From: CAYYNP01 sp964472545
GTDB lineage: Bacteria > Planctomycetota > Planctomycetia > Pirellulales > Thermoguttaceae
Assembly: GCA_964472545.1 (NCBI GenBank)
Contig: CAYYNP010000179.1
Location: 1 to 20,761, forward strand
Direction of reading: 5' to 3'
DNA: 20,761 nucleotides
A program made the position numbers and the translations under genes. Each line of letters begins with the position of its first letter. Position 1 is the first letter of the stretch. Positions 17,601-20,761 of the stretch are shown one piece after another. A model generated the notes under the pieces. It saw only the letters and a program-made list of their open reading frames with translations. It had not been told where the DNA came from and searched no databases.

Positions 17601-17960
17601 GAACACGACCAGATACTTGTCCGGACGGATGGTCACGGCCGGAAATTGCCACAGGGTGGGGTTCGCGACGTCGTCGGTCAGGTACCAGCCATCGAGATCG
17701 ACGGTCGCGTTGGTCGGGTTGTGGATTTCGATCCAATCGGAGTACTCGAGGTCCTGGTCCAGCAGAGTGGCGTTGTTCTCCGCCATCAGTTCGCTGATTA
17801 CCAACGGCCCGGCATCGAGCATCAACCGGGTTTCGAGCGGTTCGACGGTCAGTCGCCGCCGGCGTAGTGAGCGGGCCGATTTGGTCGCGGCCGGTTTGAT
17901 CGCGGCAGGTCGCGAATTTCGGGCCGAACCATGGGCAGCAGGACGGTAGAGAGGTCGCAT
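11649..17960 (-). CDS. giant planctomycetal surface/secreted protein: LTD domains, CotH kinase, chitobiase-like and dockerin-like modules
   Basis: 2103 residues from ATG 17960; the frame extends to 18095, but the extra 45 residues look non-coding, and the start lacks a strong Shine-Dalgarno (AGGAA lies about 13 nt away). The N-terminus has a basic stretch then PLETRLML at 41-48, a planctomycetal motif of exported proteins; no classical signal peptide. Modules: lamin-tail domain (about 50-150), a lectin-like beta-sandwich beginning near 191 and resuming near 414-540 with a second lamin-tail-like domain nested inside (about 224-410), chitobiase/hexosaminidase C-terminal-like domain (575-650), CotH kinase domain (about 697-975; SFRLEF, YWGLYNPVERPD, WDMEYSMW), second beta-sandwich (1140-1310) and chitobiase-like domain (1315-1375), three further lamin-tail-like domains (1383-1530, 1557-1660, 1705-1840), and a dockerin-like C-terminus with DYNRDQRVNATDVLLARNN. 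CotH proteins elsewhere phosphorylate secreted proteins. Partner and target are unknown. Confidence 0.9.
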   Translation of the reverse strand: MRPLYRPAAHGSARNSRPAAIKPAATKSARSLRRRRLTVEPLETRLMLDAGPLVISELMAENNATLLDQDLEYSDWIEIHNPTNATVDLDGWYLTDDVANPTLWQFPAVTIRPDKYLVVFASGKDLTDTRYPLHTNFRLDAGGEYLGLLRPDGLTVSHEYAPEFPRQSADVSYGMSGGTTAFLVPDDAQLKYHVPTPADVADEAAWKELAYDDSSWDGFAQHSSVLITEAGTEDPDFIEIQNVSDRPVDTSGWVVALNVSTTAKIHLVDPILWELPPLMAGDQVLYRHDDAEESEGYWGGPIQWRTLGYGWAMIVDDVGNVADFVVWGYDQSQIQSFSVTINSHEITLEDAWIGEPVVPAGAVGNSLQRRGGSDHDSRADWGFIAPSSPQQVNSGLATPFTTDVATGIGFDAAATGLAGAFTIDVESVMHGANASLWARVPFEVESPGLLDAMALRMQYNDGFVAYLNGTKIAERNAPDVPHWNSTATGSRTVAQSLAPQEIDITEYLNALRPGLNVLAIQGLNATAADANFLIVPDLLQGGRQHFAPATPGEANSSGFAGLVRDTNFSIDRGFFNEPFDVEITTATTGATIYYTLDGTEPSESNGTLYTAAIPVTTTTTLRAAAFKPGYYPTNVDTQTYIFLDDVIRQPANPSGFPSSWGSISADYEMDPEVVTNPAYSDEIIDGLKSIPTISIVMPAEDLFSSSRGIYYNSSQRGMKWEHPTSVEILDPSGKTFQANSGIRIHGYSWRHHSNTPKHSFRLEFRGQYGPPKMEYKLFPDAPVERFDSIVLRAQGGRAWAGRQDPSRSQYLRDTYARDTARDMGAVDGHATLVHLYLNGLYWGLYNPVERPDAQMGEEYFGGSDEDYDALNRRTSNTEVIDGDMVRYNQMVDWALGAQAAGTMSDAVYANLKRYLAMDDFIDWFLRNQYVTNRDGLSAFDGNNQRAIGSRVGDPQFRFFVWDMEYSMWNATDNNNVAPGKNSPALAGSQNPPRSAWTVYNALRLHPEFRLHYADRVQKHFFNEGALTPAAAAERWEIRANSIYQAIIGESARWGDAKRATPYTRDAEWTTERNRLLTQYFPQRTAILLGQLRDVGLYPDVDAPVLGQHGGNVAPGFELTMTATDTGNPVFDDTVLFTQSDTARYFVPVNDNLGTSWTQVDFDDQSWARGPTGVGYETSPADYRDLIETQVRPSDSHADATSILMRIPLTIDNLDDVDRLLLRVKYDDGFAVYLNGQFLDDRNLDGPPTWNDLADSHGDPQAVVFEDLDLSDHIGLLRQGPSNVLAIHAVNTAANSSDMLMLPELVVGKRVDDPAASNIVYTLDGTDPRLAGGAVHPAAVQYAGPVALGENAVVKSRVFEGGEWSALTEAAFFVHAPATAENLAVAELNYHPHNPTDAEREVDASFTDDDFEFLELVNVGELSIDLVQLELSGGVDLDFAGGRLESLAPGERVLVVRNEAAFEARYGTGLNVAGAFVESGLGNGGDRIVVRYAGTPILDFTYDDGGDWPGRADGSGSSLELIDPAATDPAALLDGLSWRSSSEFGGTPGTAGSGPDNRIVVNEVLANSGLAADDAIELLNTTDDAIDLSGWLISDTNANYAKFTIPADTVLGGGEYLVYDERDFNPSGGVDPEQHPNDFALNGAEGEDVWLLAADAQGKPVSFVDHAEFPAAALGESYGRWPNGSGRLVPMSRTTLGAANAAPRIGPLVISEIKYDVEEDGDEFLELTNVTAAAVPLFDPAHAANTWRIAGIGYAFPGGVEVPGGGVVLVVPIDPGTFRSTYNVPAEVQIFGPYAANRQLSDTGERIRLLRPDAPTLDNPPIVPWLVVDQVDYLPDAPWPEIADGTGQSIARQRRTVWGDDPANWMASAPTPGVVSWPAEAQVVGRHVFYNSSSFDGNDPAPGIADDAALAPDKQPLFRGERAGWSHYTNYARGVTGLMIDVADASAPIVADDFLFHVGNTSDPTSWQPAAAPATVTVRSGAGVDGSDRVTLTWADYAIKNTWLQVTVLAANLGLPADDVFYFGNAVAEAGNAAANAQVTTTDLLLARNNPRNFLHPAAVDFAYDYNRDQRVNATDVLLARNNQTNFLTALRLIDLGGIEGADD

Positions 17961-18115
17961 ACGCACGCTCAGTTCCTGTGATTTCCGGGACGCGTTCCGG
18001 CAGCGGAAAAGAGCGGCCCACCGGCCGGTCGGGCGGGGCAGGCCACAATCCCCAGTATGGCAGGTTGTGCGTGGCCAGGTCAAGCGATAAGGCAACCGTC
18101 ATACGCCACATAGCA

Positions 18116-18157
18116 ATCGTGTGCGACCGCCGGCACTCTACCGAATCGCCACACGAT
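18116..18157. other. 8-bp inverted repeat with 26-nt spacer
   Basis: ATCGTGTG (18116-18123) and CACACGAT (18150-18157) are perfect reverse complements in the upstream region of the giant gene. It could be an operator or a stem. An 8-bp match at this distance can arise by chance. Confidence 0.35.
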
Positions 18158-18258
18158 CCCCCCCTATGCCTAGTCGGCAACCCTCCCTTTTTACAAATCA
18201 CTTCGTGCCATATACTTAGGCATCGGAATACGTAAGCAATCGCCCAACCCGTCAAGAG

Positions 18259-18338
18259 CCGTTCGTAGTGACCGCATTCATGCGGTCTTGCGCGGGATTC
18301 TGCTGCACGGCCCCGATGAATCGGGACACTACGAACGG
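18259..18338. repeat. double-hairpin element, third sequence type
   Basis: Outer perfect 12-bp inverted repeat CCGTTCGTAGTG (18259-18270) against CACTACGAACGG (18327-18338). Inside are hairpin 1 GACCGCA-TTCA-TGCGGTC (18270-18287, 7-bp stem) and hairpin 2 CCCGA-TGAA-TCGGG (18312-18325, 5-bp stem). The 80-bp layout (outer repeat enclosing two hairpins) is the same as at 4474-4554 and 7300-7375, but the sequence is unrelated and there is no TTGAAGAAG leader. It lies between divergent genes. Confidence 0.85.
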
Positions 18339-18495
18339 GTTAGACGAGTGCTTACCGGAATACTCACACCCTGCGAGGCCGAATGATAGGTTGATGTCGT
18401 GGTCGGCCCGGTAATCGGCCGATGGATCTCAAAGAGCGGTGCGGGCAATCGTAGAAAGGGTGTACGCCGTTGCGCGAGGAAGAGGTGGCCCTGCA

Positions 18496-20761
18496 ATGAC
18501 ATTCGTGCGGCGAGCAGTCTACGGCGCGATCGTACTTGCCGGCGTCGGTGCGGGGATCGTGATGAGTCCTCCGCCGGCGGCCGCGCAGCCGGGAGTCGTC
18601 ACGGCGGAGACACAGTTCGAGCTCTCCGACAGGGTGCAACTCGAACGCGTCGAGGGCACGGACCTGACCCATGAATTGAAACGGGTCGACGACTGCCTGG
18701 CCGCGGGACAATGGGGCGAGGCGATCGATACGCTCCGCCGAGTGATGGCCCGGGCTCAGCAGAAGCTGATGCCGGCTACCCCGCAACGGTACGTCCCGCT
18801 GCGAGATTACTGCCATCTGAGACTGGCCTCGATGCCCAAGGAGGCGTTGGCGATCTACCGCCGTCAAGTCGATCCGGCCGCACGGCGGTGGTACGACGAG
18901 GGAATCGCCACGCGCGACCGGCGGCTGCTGAGTACGGTGGTCGACGAGGCATTTGCGAGCAGCGTCGGCGACGACGCCCTGATGGCCCTGGGCGAGATGG
19001 CCCTGGAGTCGGGCGATTACACCCGCGCCCGGTGGTGTTGGGAGCGGATCATCCCGCACGACGACGCCTCGCCCGCCTGGCCGGGATACCCCGATACCGA
19101 TCTTGATGTGCCGTCGGTGTTGGCGCGGGGGGTGCTGGTATCGATTCTCGAAGGGCCGGCCGATCGGGCGCGCCAGGAGTGGACGCAATTCGCTCGCGAC
19201 TATCCCGACGCCCGGGGACGCTTGGGGGGCCGGGAAGTGAACTACGCCGAGGCGCTCGGCGCGATGCTCAAACAGAGCGTTGCCTGGCCGCCCGAGCGGC
19301 CGACCGCCGAGTGGACGACGTTCGCCGGTGGCCCGTCGCGGAACAACATGGCCGCGGCCACGGTCGAAGTGGCCGAAGTCGCCTGGCGGATTCCCCTGCG
19401 GCAGACCGACCCGGGCTCCGGCGTTGCGGGCGGATACCATCCGATTGCGATCGGGCGAAACGTATTGGCCAACAACCGCCGCGAGATCTACGCCGTCGAC
19501 GCGGCCACCGGCAAACCGACCTGGCAACAGCGGGCGATCTTCCAGGACGAATTGGCGGGCGTGGCCGGGGCCCCGTTCAATCCACTCAATGCACTCGGCG
19601 TGGGGCGATGCACGCTGACCGCCGCCGGCGGCAGGCTCTATGCACGCATGGGAACCTCGGCCACCAGCCAGCCGCAGGAATCCGATCTGCGATTCCAGCC
19701 GGGCTACCTCGTCGGTCTCGATCTGGCGGCACAAGGGCGATTGTGTTGGGAGCCGATTCGGCCGGAAGCCGGTTGGGCCTTCGAGGGCACGCCGGTGGCC
19801 GATGAGGCACACTTCTACGTGGCCATGCGGCGCAGCGACGTGCGCCCCCAGGCCGCCGTGGCCTGTTTCGACGGGCGGACCGGCCGGCGCCGCTGGACGA
19901 CGTCGGTCTGCGGCGCGGAAACGCCCGCCCAGGGTGCGCTGCACGAAATCACGCACAACCTGCTCACGCTCGACGGGGAAACGCTCTACTACAACACGAA
20001 CCTCGGCGGCGTGGCGGCGCTGTCGGCCCGCGACGGGCAGTTGAAGTGGATCTACCTCTATCCCCGAGTCCGACGCGGCAATTTGCTCAAGTTGGCGCCG
20101 CACTGGCGCCGGGACCTGAATCCCTGCGTCTTCGATCGCGGCACGGTGATCTTTGCGCCGGCCGACAACCCGAGGATCTTCGCCGTCGACGCCTGCAACG
20201 GTCAGCCCGTTTGGCAGACGGGTTCACAGTTCGCAGATATCAAGCACCTGCTCGCAACGACGGACGACTACCTGATCGCGTCCGGGCAGCGGCTCTATTG
20301 GATTGCGCTGCGGGGGCCGGAGTGCGGCCGGGTGATGCACTATTGGCCGGAAGCTCCCGAGCGGCAGGCCGTCGGCCGCGGCGTGGTGGCCGGCGACCGT
20401 GTGTTTTGGCCGACCCGCGACAAGATCCACGTCTTCGACCGGAAGACGGCGCGGCCAAAGCGCGTGATCGATTTGCAGCCGCTGGGCGTGACCGGCGGGA
20501 ACTTATTGGTGGCCGGCGGGAGTCTATTGATTGCGACCGAATCGGAGTTGATTGCCCTCGGCGGCGGAGAACGGCGCGGCGAGGGACCGCCGGCGTCGTC
20601 CCGCATCGCCGCTACAATAGTCCACAGCAGAACTGACCTTGGGTCGCTGGGGCAAAGCATAGCGAGGCCGTTGGCCGCAGCCAAACGGGGGCGAGGGAAG
20701 AAGTCCGCCCGCAGCCCCCGGTCCCCAGTCCTCAGCCCCCAGTCCCCAGGCCCCAATCCCC
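18496..20761 (+). CDS. exported TPR plus BamB/PQQ-like beta-propeller protein, partial at the 3' end
   Basis: Open from ATG 18496 (GAGGT about 9 nt upstream) to the window edge, 755 codons without a stop. Signal peptide MTFVRRAVYGAIVLAGVGAG, cleavage near PAAA (30). Residues 40-260 are helical, TPR-like (LAAGQWGEAIDTLRRV, ALAIYRRQVDPAARRWYDEG, GDDALMALGEMALESGDY). From about 270 are PQQ/BamB-like propeller blades: REIYAVDAATGKPTW, VACFDGRTGRRRW, LGGVAALSARDGQLKW, RIFAVDACNGQPVWQT, KIHVFDRKTARPKR. No quinoprotein dehydrogenase catalytic residues were recognised, so a scaffolding or binding role outside the cytoplasm is more likely than an enzyme. Codons after about 20600 (residue 702 on) read as low-complexity Arg/Ser/Pro and pass into a heptameric DNA repeat, so the true C-terminus may have been lost by a frameshift or changed by repeat expansion. 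Confidence 0.85.
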   Translation, partial: MTFVRRAVYGAIVLAGVGAGIVMSPPPAAAQPGVVTAETQFELSDRVQLERVEGTDLTHELKRVDDCLAAGQWGEAIDTLRRVMARAQQKLMPATPQRYVPLRDYCHLRLASMPKEALAIYRRQVDPAARRWYDEGIATRDRRLLSTVVDEAFASSVGDDALMALGEMALESGDYTRARWCWERIIPHDDASPAWPGYPDTDLDVPSVLARGVLVSILEGPADRARQEWTQFARDYPDARGRLGGREVNYAEALGAMLKQSVAWPPERPTAEWTTFAGGPSRNNMAAATVEVAEVAWRIPLRQTDPGSGVAGGYHPIAIGRNVLANNRREIYAVDAATGKPTWQQRAIFQDELAGVAGAPFNPLNALGVGRCTLTAAGGRLYARMGTSATSQPQESDLRFQPGYLVGLDLAAQGRLCWEPIRPEAGWAFEGTPVADEAHFYVAMRRSDVRPQAAVACFDGRTGRRRWTTSVCGAETPAQGALHEITHNLLTLDGETLYYNTNLGGVAALSARDGQLKWIYLYPRVRRGNLLKLAPHWRRDLNPCVFDRGTVIFAPADNPRIFAVDACNGQPVWQTGSQFADIKHLLATTDDYLIASGQRLYWIALRGPECGRVMHYWPEAPERQAVGRGVVAGDRVFWPTRDKIHVFDRKTARPKRVIDLQPLGVTGGNLLVAGGSLLIATESELIALGGGERRGEGPPASSRIAATIVHSRTDLGSLGQSIARPLAAAKRGRGKKSARSPRSPVLSPQSPGPNP
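20717..20761. repeat. degenerate heptanucleotide tandem repeat, cut by the window edge
   Basis: Six consecutive 7-mers: CCCGGTC, CCCAGTC, CTCAGCC, CCCAGTC, CCCAGGC, CCCAATC, then CCC at the edge. The consensus CCCCRRT in another phase resembles the short tandemly repeated repetitive (STRR) heptamers known in cyanobacterial genomes. It is preceded by a small hairpin TTGGC-CGCA-GCCAA near 20680. It lies within the open frame of the propeller gene but looks intergenic. Confidence 0.8.

Larger units (their letters stand above)
17961..18495. other. 535-bp divergent intergenic region
   Basis: Lies between the start of the giant gene (minus) and the start of the propeller gene (plus). It holds an 8-bp inverted repeat (18116-18157), an AT-richer stretch around 18185-18240 and the double-hairpin element 18259-18338. 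No convincing gene was found. Promoters for both genes should lie here, but none matches well enough to assign. Confidence 0.7.

Noticed and set aside
18195..18220. Sigma-54 promoter on the minus strand (TGGCACG followed by TTTGTA)
   Set aside because: The second element is TTGTA, not TTGCA, and is about 3 nt too far. The site is more than 230 nt from the gene start.
15985..18255. 756-codon minus-strand open frame in another frame of the giant gene
   Set aside because: An Arg-rich out-of-frame shadow of the giant coding sequence, with no domain.
18364..20103. 579-codon open frame on the minus strand
   Set aside because: It lies opposite the propeller gene and has no recognisable domain or signal. 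The plus-strand frame has a signal peptide, TPR-like helices and propeller motifs throughout.
20613..20618. TACAAT as a -10 box for a gene beyond the window
   Set aside because: No -35-like hexamer at a suitable distance, and no downstream gene can be seen.

Overview
The window looks like a scaffold from a GC-rich planctomycete, probably of the Pirellulales type. The case rests on content: several secreted sulfatases, a 2103-residue surface protein with an N-terminal PLETRLML motif, lamin-tail and CotH-kinase domains and a dockerin-like C-terminus, a TPR plus BamB-like propeller protein with a signal peptide, and hairpin-rich intergenic repeats. Two runs of N (2917-3016 and 7382-7391) show it is a draft assembly, and both fall in repetitive sequence.

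Layout. Positions 1-131 hold a 38-bp tandem repeat. Positions 126-3283 (minus) carry a two-gene redox operon: a lipoprotein-like protein with a Pro/Thr repeat tether, TPR-like helices and a C-terminal FMN-attachment domain, directly followed by one polypeptide that joins a NapH/NosR-type membrane ferredoxin to a NapG/MauM-type ferredoxin through an internal twin-arginine segment. Together they look like an extracytoplasmic electron-transfer chain. Positions 3516-4430 (plus) encode a Tat-exported hydroxypyruvate-isomerase-like TIM barrel. Positions 4580-7228 (minus) encode a secreted clan GH-A glycosidase with an N-terminal carbohydrate-binding-like domain. Positions 7493-9698 (minus) hold a sulfatase and a VOC-family protein overlapping by 8 bp. 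A second sulfatase (9886-11580, plus) diverges from the first, apparently from back-to-back promoters. Positions 11649-17960 (minus) encode the giant LTD/CotH protein. Positions 18496 to the window end (plus) encode the TPR/BamB-like protein, still open at the edge and running into heptameric repeats.

Function. The two sulfatases, the glycosidase and the sugar-isomerase-like barrel fit desulfation and breakdown of sulfated glycans outside the cytoplasm. The giant protein and the propeller protein are typical planctomycetal envelope or secreted proteins. The redox pair is probably independent of glycan use.

The most unusual material is (i) the NapH-NapG fusion with its flavin lipoprotein and (ii) a family of double-hairpin intergenic elements. 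Two of these (4446-4554 and 7300-7487) share a 16-nt leader and sit in the same orientation just downstream of stop codons. A third (18259-18338) has the same architecture but a different sequence.
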